64,000 bases of DNA from Porticoccaceae bacterium LTM1 (GTDB lineage Bacteria; Pseudomonadota; Gammaproteobacteria; Pseudomonadales; Porticoccaceae), in NCBI GenBank assembly GCA_030252795.1, contig CP127080.1:1314501-1378500 (forward strand), in the 5' to 3' direction. Position 1 is the stretch's first letter, and each line of letters begins with the position of its first letter. Below the pieces are notes generated by a model. That model was not told the DNA's origin. It was given only the letters and a program-made list of their open reading frames with translations, and did not search any database. Shown piece after piece: positions 1-9,890 of the stretch. A program made the translations under genes and the position numbers.

Positions 1-23
1 CGCGATGACAACAAGGGTGTGAT

Positions 24-389
24 ATGTCCAAAACAATTCTAATCGTCGATGACTCCATGCCACTGCGCAAAGTCGTTTCCATTTCGCTGAAAGGTGCCGG
101 TTATGAGGTTATCGAAGCGGAACACGGTCAGGACGCGCTGGATAAGCTCAAATCAAGCAAGGTCAATTTGATCGTCAGTGATATCAACATGCCGGTGATG
201 GATGGCATTCAGTTCGTTACTGAGCTGAAGAAAATCCCGGAGTACAAATTCACTCCGGTAATTATGTTGACCACTGAATCCGAAGTGGAAAAGAAAGAGC
301 AGGCCAAAGCAGCAGGCGCACGTGCCTGGATGAACAAGCCGTTCAAACCGGATCAAATGCTCAACGCTGTTGAAAAACTGATGATGTAA
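24..389 (+). CDS. CheY-like single-domain response regulator
   Basis: A stand-alone receiver domain of 121 residues, the usual CheY length, with no output domain. Visible key residues are the acidic pair D9/D10, the phospho-acceptor D53 in a SDINMP context, T83/T84 and K105 in NKPF. These are the standard receiver residues. It should take phosphate from the CheA encoded at 2021 and act as the soluble output or a phosphate sink. An AAGGGTG ribosome site precedes the ATG. It is the first gene visible in a nine-gene chemosensory operon and lies 11 bases before the STAS gene. Bases 1-23 are too short to interpret. Confidence 0.93.
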   Translation: MSKTILIVDDSMPLRKVVSISLKGAGYEVIEAEHGQDALDKLKSSKVNLIVSDINMPVMDGIQFVTELKKIPEYKFTPVIMLTTESEVEKKEQAKAAGARAWMNKPFKPDQMLNAVEKLMM

Positions 390-400
390 GAGACCTTCCT

Positions 401-709
401 ATGCCGGTAGTACTGAGAAAACGTAAACGGGAACTGGCTATCGCCTTTACCGACGAGATCACCATCTACCAGGCAGAGGCGGTGGCCGCTGACTTGAAGG
501 GAATTTTGGGTTCGCTTCAAAGTGGCGAAGAAAAAGCTGTGGTGGCGGATTTGAAGGCCGTCACCGATATCGACTCTTCCGGTGTGCAGCTGTTGCTGGC
601 AATGGAGAAGTCGCTAGCTAATAAGCAACTGGCTCTTGCTCGAGTGGATCACTGCCAGCAGAGCCAGAGTCTGTTTGATCTCTACAAATTGTCGAGCAGT
701 GATCAATAA
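401..709 (+). CDS. STAS-domain protein (anti-sigma-antagonist-like)
   Basis: A 102-residue protein that is essentially one STAS domain. The diagnostic segment is DIDSSGVQLL at residues 56-65, where S59 sits at the phospho-serine position of SpoIIAA/RsbV-type antagonists. The N-terminus carries a short basic stretch (RKRKR). STAS domains act as phosphorylation-switched protein partners, so this one probably links the chemosensory kinase to a partner-switching output; that role is inference. The C-terminal motif SLFDLYKL is nearly repeated at the end of the next gene (GLFDLYRI), so the two STAS domains look like paralogues. Confidence 0.85.
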   Translation: MPVVLRKRKRELAIAFTDEITIYQAEAVAADLKGILGSLQSGEEKAVVADLKAVTDIDSSGVQLLLAMEKSLANKQLALARVDHCQQSQSLFDLYKLSSSDQ

Positions 710-751
710 CAACAAGAAATGTCGAATTAAGCGATTTGAGAGGTTAGCTGC

Positions 752-1999
752 ATGAACCTGGATTTGGGGCCAGCGATTGAAAGTTTTCTGGAAGAGGCGA
801 CCGATTTTGTCGCCCAGCTGGAAAGCGACATTATGGCGTTGGAGTCTGCCCCGCAAGACCAGGAGCTGATCAACTCAATATTTCGTGCCGCTCATACCAT
901 TAAAGGTTCTGGCGGCATGTTTGGTTTTGACGGTCTTGTGGCCTTTACTCATGTTTTTGAGTCTGTGTTGATGCGCATGCGCGACGGCCAACTCGTCGCT
1001 AATAAAGAGATGGCCGAGATTCTGCTTGCCGGTGTCGATCATATCGGTCAGGTACTGAGCTACATAGATCTTGATGGTGAGCATACCCCCGAGGATATTT
1101 GTGAAGCGGGTGAGCAGCTCGGAATGATGCTGGCCATGTATCTGGATGAGCCTGCTGGTTGCAGTGCAACACCAGAGCAGGATAAGTCGCAAGACCAGTC
1201 TGGGCAGAAGGGTTCAACACCAGCTGTTGCCACGCAAAGTGATTGCCCTAACTGGTTGTTGTCACTGCGATTTGGTGAAAATGTGCTTCGCGACGGCATG
1301 GATCCTTCTTCTTTCCTGCGCTATCTGCAGCGCCTTGGTGACATAGTCACCTTGAACACCCTGTCATCGTCACTACCAGCTCTGGAGGAGATGGATCCGG
1401 AGCAGAATTACCTCGGCTTTGAAATTCAGCTGCAAAGCGAATCTTCACGAGAAGAACTGCTCGATGTATTTGAGTTTGTTCAAGAGCAAAGCCTGATACT
1501 GTTGGTAGAACCCAAGGCATCGTTAAGTGATTACCGGAAACAACTGCACAAGCTGCCTGAGTCCGTAGAGCAAATTGTCGATCTGTGGTGTGAAAGCGGT
1601 GTCCTAACCCCAGAGCAGGCGCGTTGGTGCCAGTCTGATGCTGAGCTTCCTGCTGAATCAGGAAACGTCCAATCTCTCGGTATTGAATCCGGAATTGCCT
1701 TGGAGAAAACCGACACTGGTTTGTGCCTGGCGATTGCCGAGCCAATGAATATTTACAACGCAGAACAGCTGACCAACCAGTTAAACCAGACCCTGACAAG
1801 CTATCCGGAAGCCGTAGACGCGATTCAACTTGATTTAACTGGTGTTTCGGAGTTGGACACAACCGGTATGCAAATTCTGGTATCACTGGAAAAGACATTA
1901 TCCGCTACAGGGCAGGGAATTACCGGTGTTCTGCACAGCGAAACATCCCGTGGGTTATTTGATCTCTATCGCATTCAACTGAATGCGGCGGCACAGTAA
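752..1999 (+). CDS. HPt-STAS hybrid protein (CheA N-half paralogue lacking the kinase)
   Basis: A 415-residue protein. Residues 1-130 are an HPt domain with phospho-accepting H48 in AAHTIKGSGG. It matches the HPt of the following CheA at 47 of the first 55 positions by my hand count. A second region (about 165-265, containing RFGENVLRDGMDP and SFLRYLQRLG) also has a counterpart in that CheA. The dimerisation, catalytic and CheW-like domains are absent. In their place residues about 315-415 form a STAS domain with DTTG where the neighbouring STAS protein has DSSG. The likely role is a phospho-histidine relay or decoy joined to a partner-switch domain; that is inference. It ends 21 bases before cheA. 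Confidence 0.85.
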   Translation: MNLDLGPAIESFLEEATDFVAQLESDIMALESAPQDQELINSIFRAAHTIKGSGGMFGFDGLVAFTHVFESVLMRMRDGQLVANKEMAEILLAGVDHIGQVLSYIDLDGEHTPEDICEAGEQLGMMLAMYLDEPAGCSATPEQDKSQDQSGQKGSTPAVATQSDCPNWLLSLRFGENVLRDGMDPSSFLRYLQRLGDIVTLNTLSSSLPALEEMDPEQNYLGFEIQLQSESSREELLDVFEFVQEQSLILLVEPKASLSDYRKQLHKLPESVEQIVDLWCESGVLTPEQARWCQSDAELPAESGNVQSLGIESGIALEKTDTGLCLAIAEPMNIYNAEQLTNQLNQTLTSYPEAVDAIQLDLTGVSELDTTGMQILVSLEKTLSATGQGITGVLHSETSRGLFDLYRIQLNAAAQ

Positions 2000-2020
2000 A
2001 AACAAGCAGAGATAAGTGAT

Positions 2021-4231
2021 ATGGATCTCGATTTAGCGCCAGCCATTGAAAGTTTTCTCGAAGAAGCTGCCGATTTTGTTGTTCAGCTGGAAAGCGACAT
2101 TATGGCGCTGGAAGAGTCGCCGGATGATCAAGAGCTGATCAATTCGGCTTTTCGTGCAGCTCATACCATCAAAGGTTCCGGTGGTCTTTTTGGCTTCGAT
2201 AAGCTGGTCAGTTTTACCCATGTGTTTGAATCAGTATTGATGCGGATGCGTGATGGATCACTGCAGCTCAATAAAGATATTTCGGAAGTGATGCTGGCGG
2301 GTGTCGACCACCTTGGCCAGATGCTCAAGCATATTGACCTCGAAGGCGAGCATATCCCTGAGGATATCAGCGAAGCCAGTGGTCAGTTGTGCATGATGCT
2401 CGAAATGTTTTTAGATGGCGGGCAGGCTCAGCAATCTGTTAGTAAAACTACAGCAGAAACTGCGCCGAATTCTGCCTCTGCAGATGAAAATGTTGCCACC
2501 AGCGCTAGTGATTATTGGCATCTTTCATTGCGTTTTGGTCCGGACGTCCTTCGCTGTGGAATGGATCCACAGTCGTTTTTGCGCTATTTGCAGCGCTTGG
2601 GCGAGATTGTATATCTGGAAACAATCACCGATTCAGTGCCAATGCTCGATACGCTCGATGCTGAAACCAGCTATTTCGGTTTTGAAATTGCCTTGAAAAG
2701 TGAGGCGACTCGCGAAGAAATTGCCGAAGTATTTGAGTTTGTTGAAGACCAGAGCATTATTCGAATTCTTCCGCCAAACTCTCAAATCACTGAATTCCTG
2801 GAAAACATGGAAATTTTGCCGGAATCCTCAGTTCGACTGGGAGATATTCTGGTGCAGTGTGGCGCCTTGACCGAGGCGGATTTGCAGTGGTGCCTGACCA
2901 AGCAAAACAGTGAAGCAGAAGACTATAGCGAAGCTCCGAAACTTGGCGAAGTAGCCGTTACCAACAAAATGGCTACTGAAAAAACAGTCGATGGTGCACT
3001 GAAAAAGCAAAGTGAAGTACGTCGAGCTCGCGCTGCAGAGAGTCAAACACTGCGTGTCGATTCCCGCAAGCTGGACCTGTTGATCAACCTGATTGGCGAG
3101 TTGGTTATCTCCGGTGCCACTACCCGAGTAAAAGCGGAGCGTACCGGCGATGAAGAGCTGCTGGAATCCCTGGATACCATGGCTCACCTGATTGAAGAGG
3201 TGCGCGATTCAACGCTGAATCTGCGAATGATGCCAATTGCACAAACCTTTTCACGTTTTGGGCGTGTAGTTCGCGATGTCAGCAAGCAGCTCGATAAAGA
3301 TATTCAACTGGTCACTTCCGGTGAAGATACCGAAGTGGACAAAGGCGTTCTGGAAAAAATCGCCGACCCGCTGATGCACCTGATGCGCAATGCCATGGAC
3401 CACGGCATTGAAATGCCGGATGAGCGTGAGGCCGCTGGCAAGCCACGCCAGGGAACGGTTCGACTGAGTGCTCATCACGAATCAGGCAACGTCATCATTC
3501 AAATTAAAGACGACGGAAAAGGGATTCACCGCGACCGCATCATTGCCAAGGCTATTGAGAATGGCCTGATCGAATCCGGTGAAGGCATGAGCGACAAAGA
3601 GGTCTACAACCTGATTTTTGAAGCAGGGTTCTCCACTGCCGCCCAGATCAGTGATCTCTCAGGGCGTGGTGTGGGCATGGATGTGGTGCGTCGCAATATC
3701 GAATCCCTGTCCGGTGAAGTGACAGTAGACAGTGAGCAGGGCAAAGGTTCCACGTTCACGATTCGTCTGCCGTTGACCCTCGCGATCATTGATGGTTTCC
3801 GTCTGGGTATCGATAACAGCATTTATTTGATCCCGCTGGATAACGTTACCGAATGTGTCGAAATTGACGCGAGCCGCCGCAAGGAAGAGCTGGATAAAGG
3901 CTTCCTGAATTTACGTGGCCAACTGCTGCCGGTATTGAAACTGCGTGAGATGTTCGGCGTTGAAAGCGAGCGTCCGGTGCGGGAAAACATTGTTGTTGTT
4001 GAGTTGTTCGGTCGCAAAGCCGGAATTGTTATCGACCGCCCGCTGGGGGAATTCCAGACCGTTATTAAACCATTGTCGCCAATCTTCCAGAAATTGTCCT
4101 GGGTAAGTGGTTCCACCATTCTGGGTACTGGCGAAGTGGCATTGATTCTGGATGTAGCTGGTTTGCTGGACAGGGCGACCCGCACTTTTGATGACAAACA
4201 GATTCGCAACCAGAACGTAATAAACAATTAA
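2021..4231 (+). CDS. cheA: Chemotaxis histidine kinase CheA
   Basis: A 736-residue CheA. Domains in order are HPt with H48 (AAHTIKGSGG), a middle region shared with the preceding HPt-STAS protein, the dimerisation helices, the GHKL ATPase and a C-terminal CheW-like regulatory domain (about 600-730). In the ATPase the N box NAMDHG lies near residue 455, DDGKGI near 495 and GRGVGMDVV near 547. It autophosphorylates in the receptor-CheW array and passes phosphate to CheY and CheB. All catalytic boxes look intact. It is flanked by the HPt-STAS gene and cheW in one operon. Confidence 0.96.
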   Translation: MDLDLAPAIESFLEEAADFVVQLESDIMALEESPDDQELINSAFRAAHTIKGSGGLFGFDKLVSFTHVFESVLMRMRDGSLQLNKDISEVMLAGVDHLGQMLKHIDLEGEHIPEDISEASGQLCMMLEMFLDGGQAQQSVSKTTAETAPNSASADENVATSASDYWHLSLRFGPDVLRCGMDPQSFLRYLQRLGEIVYLETITDSVPMLDTLDAETSYFGFEIALKSEATREEIAEVFEFVEDQSIIRILPPNSQITEFLENMEILPESSVRLGDILVQCGALTEADLQWCLTKQNSEAEDYSEAPKLGEVAVTNKMATEKTVDGALKKQSEVRRARAAESQTLRVDSRKLDLLINLIGELVISGATTRVKAERTGDEELLESLDTMAHLIEEVRDSTLNLRMMPIAQTFSRFGRVVRDVSKQLDKDIQLVTSGEDTEVDKGVLEKIADPLMHLMRNAMDHGIEMPDEREAAGKPRQGTVRLSAHHESGNVIIQIKDDGKGIHRDRIIAKAIENGLIESGEGMSDKEVYNLIFEAGFSTAAQISDLSGRGVGMDVVRRNIESLSGEVTVDSEQGKGSTFTIRLPLTLAIIDGFRLGIDNSIYLIPLDNVTECVEIDASRRKEELDKGFLNLRGQLLPVLKLREMFGVESERPVRENIVVVELFGRKAGIVIDRPLGEFQTVIKPLSPIFQKLSWVSGSTILGTGEVALILDVAGLLDRATRTFDDKQIRNQNVINN

Positions 4232-4270
4232 TAAGCAGACCGACCACACTTGACTGTGAGTGAGGCAACC

Positions 4271-4804
4271 ATGAGTGAAGTGAACGATATCGTGAGTGAA
4301 CAAGAGAGCAGCCAATTTCTGACTTTCCTGCTGGGTGACGAGAGCTACGGACTCAACCTGTTGCGGGTAAAAGAGATCATTGAATATGCACCGCTGACGC
4401 AAGTCCCGATGGTGCCCGATTACATCGCCGGGGTGATCAACCTGCGGGGCAGTGTGATTCCGGTTATTGATGTGTCGATTCGCTTTGGTGGTGACGTTGC
4501 CGAAATCTCCAAGCGCAGCTGTATCGTTATTGTTGAGGTTAACTGCAATGGCGAGACCCTGGAAATGGGCGTGCAGGTGGACGAGGTTCACGAAGTCATC
4601 AACATTCATGCCGGGGAAATTGAACCGCCGCCAGCATTCGGTACCCGAATCCGCACCGACTTTATTGCCGGTATGGGCAAGGTAAAAGACAAGTTTGTGG
4701 TACTGCTGAATATCGACCATGTTCTGTCGCTGGAAGAATTGACGGTGGTTGAAAGTGCTGCCCGCAAGGGAAACGCAGACATTGAAGAGCCGGCGACGGT
4801 TTAG
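4271..4804 (+). CDS. cheW: Chemotaxis coupling protein CheW
   Basis: A CheW-domain scaffold protein that bridges receptors to CheA. Typical segments are FLLGDESYGLNLLRVKEII near the start, GVINLRGSVIPVID in the middle and a VDEVHEV strand. I place the start at the ATG at 4271, which has GAGG five bases upstream. An upstream in-frame TTG at 4250 would add seven residues but has no ribosome site. The predicted 177 residues are normal for CheW. It lies between cheA and the receptor gene. Confidence 0.95.
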   Translation: MSEVNDIVSEQESSQFLTFLLGDESYGLNLLRVKEIIEYAPLTQVPMVPDYIAGVINLRGSVIPVIDVSIRFGGDVAEISKRSCIVIVEVNCNGETLEMGVQVDEVHEVINIHAGEIEPPPAFGTRIRTDFIAGMGKVKDKFVVLLNIDHVLSLEELTVVESAARKGNADIEEPATV

Positions 4805-4881
4805 AAACATCGATAACTGTCGCTATTAATGTGACGGATTAGAAGAAAAGTAAAAAGACAATTACAAGAAGGTACAGCCAA

Positions 4882-7284
4882 ATGAAATTGCTACGCGACT
4901 TGAAGCTGGGGACCAAGGTGACTATCGCCTGCTGTCTGCTGACGGCGATTGCGATCGGTACTACGGCACTGATCAGTTTCACCAAGGCTAACGCGGCGTT
5001 AAATGCCAGCGTTTCAGCGCAGCTGCAGTCTGTAATGACTGTGAAGGCCGCTCAGGTGGAAGAGTTTTTCGCCAGTTTAAATTCCCAGGCAGACTCCATG
5101 TCCAAGAATTTCATGGTGGTTGAAGCAATGGAGGCATTTAAGGCTGGTTACAGCGAAATTGCCGAGGAGCTGGATTACGACAGCGATAAATTGGCCGAGT
5201 CTCGCACGGCTGTCGCCGGTTACCTGGATAACAAATTTCTGCCGCAGCTGGATAAATCTCTGGGCTATACCGCGTCGGATTTCATCCCAAAAAATGATAG
5301 TGGTGTGATTCTGCAAGACCTTTATCTTGCTAAAAATGATAATGAAGCCGGATTTGAGATATTTCTGGAAGATGCAGAAGATGGCAGCTCCTACTCAGAA
5401 GCCCACGCTAAATATCACCCTCAATTCAGTAACTATATCGACAACTTTGGTTATGGTGATATCTACCTGATTGATAGTGAGTCCGGCGAAGTTGTTTACA
5501 GTGCCTATAAAGGTATTGCCTTTGGTACTTCACTGAAAAGTGGCCCACACAGCGGGTCCGGTCTTGCCGTTGCATTTAATAATGCCGTCGAAAACGAAGA
5601 GCTGACACTGGTTGATTTCAAGCCGTTTACTCCGGCACTGGAAGCACCATCTTCTTTTATTGCCAGCCCGATTCAAAACGAAGATTACGAAACAGTAGGT
5701 GTGTTGGTTCTGCAATTGCCGGTTGAACAAATCAACAGCATGATGACGCACAACCAGAACTGGGAACTTGCTGGCCTGGGTAAAACCGGGGAAACCTATA
5801 TCGTTGCCAACGATAAGACTTTGCGCAGTGAGCCAAGAAAGCTGGTGGTAGAGCTTCAACAGCAGTTGAGCCAGGCGCGCGAGGACGCCGTAGAAATTCC
5901 GGAAGATGAACGCGTAGACTACCAGGCCCTGTTGGAAGAAGTCGGTGTTGATGCACAGATTCGTGAAAAAATTGAAGCGTCCAAGTCGGCGATTGGTTTT
6001 CAGATTATCGATAGCCCGGCTGTTAATACCGCACTTTCTGGTAAGTCCTGTAATGATGAAGATGTGACGGTAGAGCAGCGTGAATTTGTCGGCTATCTGG
6101 GTGAAAAAGTATTGTCAGCTTTCCGTCCGCTCACGATCTCCGGCCTTGAATGGGTAATTGTTGCTGAAATGCAGGAAGATGAAGCGCTGGCGGCAGTTTA
6201 TAACCTGCGTAATACAATTTTGGGTGCGGCGGTGATCTTGTTGCTGGCGGCTATGGGTATTGCGTTCTGGCTGGGTGCGTCGCAAATTCGTCGTCCGATG
6301 AAAGGGCTGCTGGATGCTGCCAATGATCTGCGCGCGGGTGATGGCGACCTGACCAAGCGTATCCCGGTAGTAAGCCATGATGAAATTGGTGAAACAGCGG
6401 TAGCCTTTAATGGCTTCCTGGATAAACTCCACGGTGTGATCAGCGAGGTGTACAGCTCCATTGCGTCGCTGCAAACCGCTTCTAACGAAGTAAAAGGCAC
6501 CGCGCAATCGGTCAGTGATGGCGCCAGCCAGCAGGCCGCCAGCGTCGAACAGACCAGTGCATCATTGGAAGAAATGACTGCTTCCATTAACCAGAACGCA
6601 GAAAATGCTCGTCTGACCGACGATATTGCGGCTAAAGCCGCAGATGATGTGAAGCGTGGTGGTGAGTCGGTATCGGCAACAGTTAAAGCGATGGAAGACA
6701 TCTGCGAGCGTATCAGCATCATTGATGACATCGCCTACAAAACCAACCTGCTGGCCCTTAACGCAGCCATTGAAGCGGCGCGAGCCGGTGAGCACGGCAA
6801 AGGTTTTGCGGTGGTAGCTGCAGAAGTTTCCAAGCTGGCAGACCGAAGCCAGGCCTCTGCGCAGGAAATTGGTGAGCTGGCTAAAAACAGTGTGAAAGTT
6901 GCCATTGAAGCCGGTGAACTGCTGGAGAAAGTAGTGCCGGATGTGTATCGCACTGCCGATCTGGTTCAGGACATTGCCAATGCATCGGATGAGCAGTCCA
7001 GCGGTGTGGGCCAGATTACCGATGCCATGAGTCATGTGGATCAAAATACTCAACGCAGCGCTGCCGCTTCTGAAGAGTTGGCTGCTACTGCCGATCACAT
7101 GGCACAGCAGATTTATCAACTGGCGGAACAGGTTGGCTTCTTCAAGGTGGCAAATGCCGCAAGAATTGAAGGCGACTACGAGCAAAAAGCACCCCAGCCT
7201 GCTGTAGAAAGAAGAGCTGCAAACAGCCCTGAAGCAGCATCAGCCGATGTGGCTCAAGCGGCAAATTTCAAACCGTTTAGCTAA
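4882..7284 (+). CDS. Methyl-accepting chemotaxis protein
   Basis: An 800-residue receptor. One membrane segment lies near residues 14-33 and a second near 440-462. The roughly 400-residue periplasmic sensor between them is large enough for a double-Cache-like fold, which I could not confirm. A HAMP domain follows ([19 protein letters not shown]), then a long coiled-coil signalling domain with the conserved hairpin tip ([20 protein letters not shown]). The C-terminus ends FKPFS without a recognisable CheR/CheB-binding pentapeptide. It is the only receptor in this operon and so the probable dedicated input for this CheA; the ligand cannot be told from sequence. Confidence 0.94.
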   Translation: MKLLRDLKLGTKVTIACCLLTAIAIGTTALISFTKANAALNASVSAQLQSVMTVKAAQVEEFFASLNSQADSMSKNFMVVEAMEAFKAGYSEIAEELDYDSDKLAESRTAVAGYLDNKFLPQLDKSLGYTASDFIPKNDSGVILQDLYLAKNDNEAGFEIFLEDAEDGSSYSEAHAKYHPQFSNYIDNFGYGDIYLIDSESGEVVYSAYKGIAFGTSLKSGPHSGSGLAVAFNNAVENEELTLVDFKPFTPALEAPSSFIASPIQNEDYETVGVLVLQLPVEQINSMMTHNQNWELAGLGKTGETYIVANDKTLRSEPRKLVVELQQQLSQAREDAVEIPEDERVDYQALLEEVGVDAQIREKIEASKSAIGFQIIDSPAVNTALSGKSCNDEDVTVEQREFVGYLGEKVLSAFRPLTISGLEWVIVAEMQEDEALAAVYNLRNTILGAAVILLLAAMGIAFWLGASQIRRPMKGLLDAANDLRAGDGDLTKRIPVVSHDEIGETAVAFNGFLDKLHGVISEVYSSIASLQTASNEVKGTAQSVSDGASQQAASVEQTSASLEEMTASINQNAENARLTDDIAAKAADDVKRGGESVSATVKAMEDICERISIIDDIAYKTNLLALNAAIEAARAGEHGKGFAVVAAEVSKLADRSQASAQEIGELAKNSVKVAIEAGELLEKVVPDVYRTADLVQDIANASDEQSSGVGQITDAMSHVDQNTQRSAAASEELAATADHMAQQIYQLAEQVGFFKVANAARIEGDYEQKAPQPAVERRAANSPEAASADVAQAANFKPFS

Positions 7285-7355
7285 TAACGGTCAGGCAGCC
7301 GCAGTCCACCGGACTGTGGCTTGCCAACAAAAGTTGGCATAACAGAGATAAGCCT

Positions 7356-8174
7356 TTGATCGCATTTAATCCATTAACCATTGCATCTGACCTCACTCCC
7401 GAGCTGTATGGCAAGTACTGTCAGTTTATTTATGAACGAGCCGGTATCACTCTGCCTAACAACAAGCAGACTTTGGTGGCAGGGCGGATTACCCGTCGAA
7501 TGCGCGATCTGCAACTGCATTCGACTGGGGAATATTGGGATTATGTGTGTGAGCATGAGGAAGAAGCTCAATACCTGGTTGATGCGCTGACCACTAACGA
7601 AACCCGTTTTTTTCGCGAACAGCGTCACTTTGATCGCCTGACAGAAATTGCTGCCCAGCATACCGGGTCGGAACCGTTTAAAGTCTGGAGTGCGGCCTGT
7701 TCCAGTGGTGAAGAGCCATACAGCGTCGCGATGGTGTTGGCAGAATCACTTGGCACTCGTCCATGGCAAGTGCTTGGCAGCGATATCAATTGCCAGGTGC
7801 TGGAGCAGTGTCGTTTGGCGCTTTATCCAATTAATGCCAGTGAGTTAATCCCACGGCCGCTGCTAACCAGATACTGTCTGGAAGGTGTTAACCAGCTGAA
7901 GGGACGATTTACCGTTGTTTCTGAATTGAAGCAGCGAGTTAATTTCAGGCAGATCAATCTAAATACCAATCTTCCGATGGACGATCTGTTTGATGTCATC
8001 TTTTTACGCAATGTGTTGATCTATTTTGATCCCAATACAATTCGAACAGTTATCAACAGAGTCGTGCAACGTTTGAAGCCTGGTGGATACCTGTTTATTG
8101 GTCACTCGGAAAACCTGCGTGGTGTTTCGCCGCTTTTGCAGAGTGTAGAGCCTTCGGTTTATCGACGGGTGTAA
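7356..8174 (+). CDS. cheR: Chemotaxis protein methyltransferase CheR
   Basis: A CheR-type SAM-dependent methyltransferase (272 residues) that methylates receptor glutamates. The N-terminal helical domain includes the TNETRFFRE motif and is followed by the SAM-binding loop VWSAACSSGEEPYS. FLRNVLIYFD is a further CheR signature. The frame opens with a TTG at 7356; I see no better ATG before the conserved region. The stop overlaps the cheD start by one base (TAATG), implying translational coupling. Confidence 0.94.
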   Translation: MIAFNPLTIASDLTPELYGKYCQFIYERAGITLPNNKQTLVAGRITRRMRDLQLHSTGEYWDYVCEHEEEAQYLVDALTTNETRFFREQRHFDRLTEIAAQHTGSEPFKVWSAACSSGEEPYSVAMVLAESLGTRPWQVLGSDINCQVLEQCRLALYPINASELIPRPLLTRYCLEGVNQLKGRFTVVSELKQRVNFRQINLNTNLPMDDLFDVIFLRNVLIYFDPNTIRTVINRVVQRLKPGGYLFIGHSENLRGVSPLLQSVEPSVYRRV

Positions 8175-8761
8175 TGATGGTGATTCGACCGGATTCAAGA
8201 AGTATGCAGCTCAGCGATACCAGCTGCTTTTTACATCCGGGAGATTGGCTGTATTCAGCTGAAGCGATGACCTTGAAAACTGTATTGGGGAGTTGTGTGG
8301 CGGTGATAATCTGGCACGGCAAAACCCAATCGGGAGGAATGTGCCATTTTGTTCTTCCTGAGGTGCCAACCGGATCCATGCAGCATCGGCCAGCCGGATA
8401 TTACGGGGATAGTGCGGTAAAGCTATTAATTACTGAAACTAAAAAACTGAATGCACACCCCGGCGAATTTAGGGTCGGGGTTTACGGTGCGATTTGTCGA
8501 TCAGGCGATGAGAGCGGTGCACTTTCAAGGAATATTGGCAAACGTAATGTTGAAATGGCAAAAAAGCTGTTGGCTCAAAATGGTTTTGTGATCGCTGAAA
8601 AAATTGTGAGTGAGCCCGTTGGTTATCTGTCGGTATCACTTAATCTGCGAGATGGGCATGTCGATGTAAAGTCGGGACCACTCACCGATTCAAATCAGAA
8701 TGAAAATTACACCCCGATAGGGGACATTGGAGTGAAGTCATGTCGCCCATTCGCGTCTTGA
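8174..8761 (+). CDS. cheD: Chemoreceptor glutamine deamidase CheD
   Basis: CheD, 195 residues, deamidates receptor glutamines and tunes adaptation. The catalytic pair is visible: cysteine in LGSCVAVIIW and histidine in GGMCHFVLP. FRVGVYGA and IGKRNVEMAKKLL are further family segments. The gene starts on the cheR stop codon and its last 22 bases overlap cheB, so cheR-cheD-cheB form one tightly coupled adaptation module. Confidence 0.93.
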   Translation: MMVIRPDSRSMQLSDTSCFLHPGDWLYSAEAMTLKTVLGSCVAVIIWHGKTQSGGMCHFVLPEVPTGSMQHRPAGYYGDSAVKLLITETKKLNAHPGEFRVGVYGAICRSGDESGALSRNIGKRNVEMAKKLLAQNGFVIAEKIVSEPVGYLSVSLNLRDGHVDVKSGPLTDSNQNENYTPIGDIGVKSCRPFAS

Positions 8762-9843
8762 TTGTCGATGACTCTGCGACGGTTCGCAGTGTAATCAGCC
8801 AGGTACTGTCGACTGACCCGGAAATAGAGGTCATGGGTACGGCGGTTAACCCGGTTTTTGCCTTTCGGAAAATGGAACAGAATTGGCCGGATGTGATTAT
8901 TTCCGACGTAAACATGCCGGAGATGGACGGGCTGACTTTTTTGAAAAAAGTCATGACCACTCGACCAACTCCGGTGATCATGTGTTCAACCGAAGTTGGC
9001 GATGGCGCACGGGCGGCTGTTGAAGCGTTGTCGTGGGGCGCTGTGGAACTGGTTCAAAAGCCGGAAGTGGGTTTGAAAGGGTTTCTCAATGATCACGCCC
9101 GGGATTTTGTGCGTGCGGTAAAAGCTGCAAGTACGGTTGATGTGACCAAGCTTGGAAAGAAAAAACGCCCGGCTGCTAATAGTTTGTCTGCCACTCCGGA
9201 AAAAAACAGTGCCGATGCAATTTTGCCTCCGCTGGAGTTGGGGCGTTTGCGTAACACTGACCAGAACCCGATTATCGCCATTGGCAGTTCTACAGGCGGT
9301 ACCACTGCTATTGAAGAGGTGCTGAGTATATTACCGAAGACCACTCCCGGCATTGTGATTGTTCAGCATATGCAGGAAAAATTCACGGCGGCTTTTGCAC
9401 AGCGCCTGAATACGCTTACCGAGTTAGATGTAAAAGAGGGAGCTACCGGTGATGTGATTGAGCCGGGCAAGGTGTTCGTGGCCCCCGGTGGCAAGCATAT
9501 GATGGTGAAGCGTATCGGTGGTCAACACCAGATTGTTGTGAAAGATGGCCCTCCTGTGAACCGTCACCGTCCGTCAGTGGATGTGCTGTATCGCTCGGTT
9601 GCGAAGGAGGTAGGCAAGAATGCCATTGGGGTTATTCTGACTGGTATGGGTGACGACGGCGCAGCGGGTATGCTGGAAATGCGCCAGACTGGCGCGCTGA
9701 CGTTTGCCCAGGATGCTGCCAGCTGTGTGGTGTACGGTATGCCGAAGGAGGCTGTTCGCCGTGGAGCGGTGGTGCGGCAGTTGCCATTGACGGAAATTCC
9801 CGGTGCTATTTGTCGGGAATTGACCAAGCGGGCTCTGAAATAA
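8740..9843 (+). CDS. cheB: Chemotaxis protein-glutamate methylesterase CheB
   Basis: A two-domain CheB of 367 residues. The N-terminal receiver has phospho-acceptor D56 in SDVNMPEMDG. The C-terminal methylesterase has the serine motif IGSSTGG near residue 183, IVQHMQ near 206 and GMGDDGAAGM near 304, which together provide the Ser-His-Asp catalytic set. It removes methyl groups from receptors when phosphorylated by CheA. It is the last gene of the operon and is followed by a long hairpin element at 9891. Confidence 0.96.
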   Translation: MSPIRVLIVDDSATVRSVISQVLSTDPEIEVMGTAVNPVFAFRKMEQNWPDVIISDVNMPEMDGLTFLKKVMTTRPTPVIMCSTEVGDGARAAVEALSWGAVELVQKPEVGLKGFLNDHARDFVRAVKAASTVDVTKLGKKKRPAANSLSATPEKNSADAILPPLELGRLRNTDQNPIIAIGSSTGGTTAIEEVLSILPKTTPGIVIVQHMQEKFTAAFAQRLNTLTELDVKEGATGDVIEPGKVFVAPGGKHMMVKRIGGQHQIVVKDGPPVNRHRPSVDVLYRSVAKEVGKNAIGVILTGMGDDGAAGMLEMRQTGALTFAQDAASCVVYGMPKEAVRRGAVVRQLPLTEIPGAICRELTKRALK

Positions 9844-9890
9844 TATTTATTGAACTCTTTTATTGAGATCTTCTTCGATCACCACCCAAG

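Noticed and set aside
3911-4810. Long minus-strand open frame (299 codons)
   Set aside because: It lies opposite the cheA end and cheW, which both have clear family motifs.
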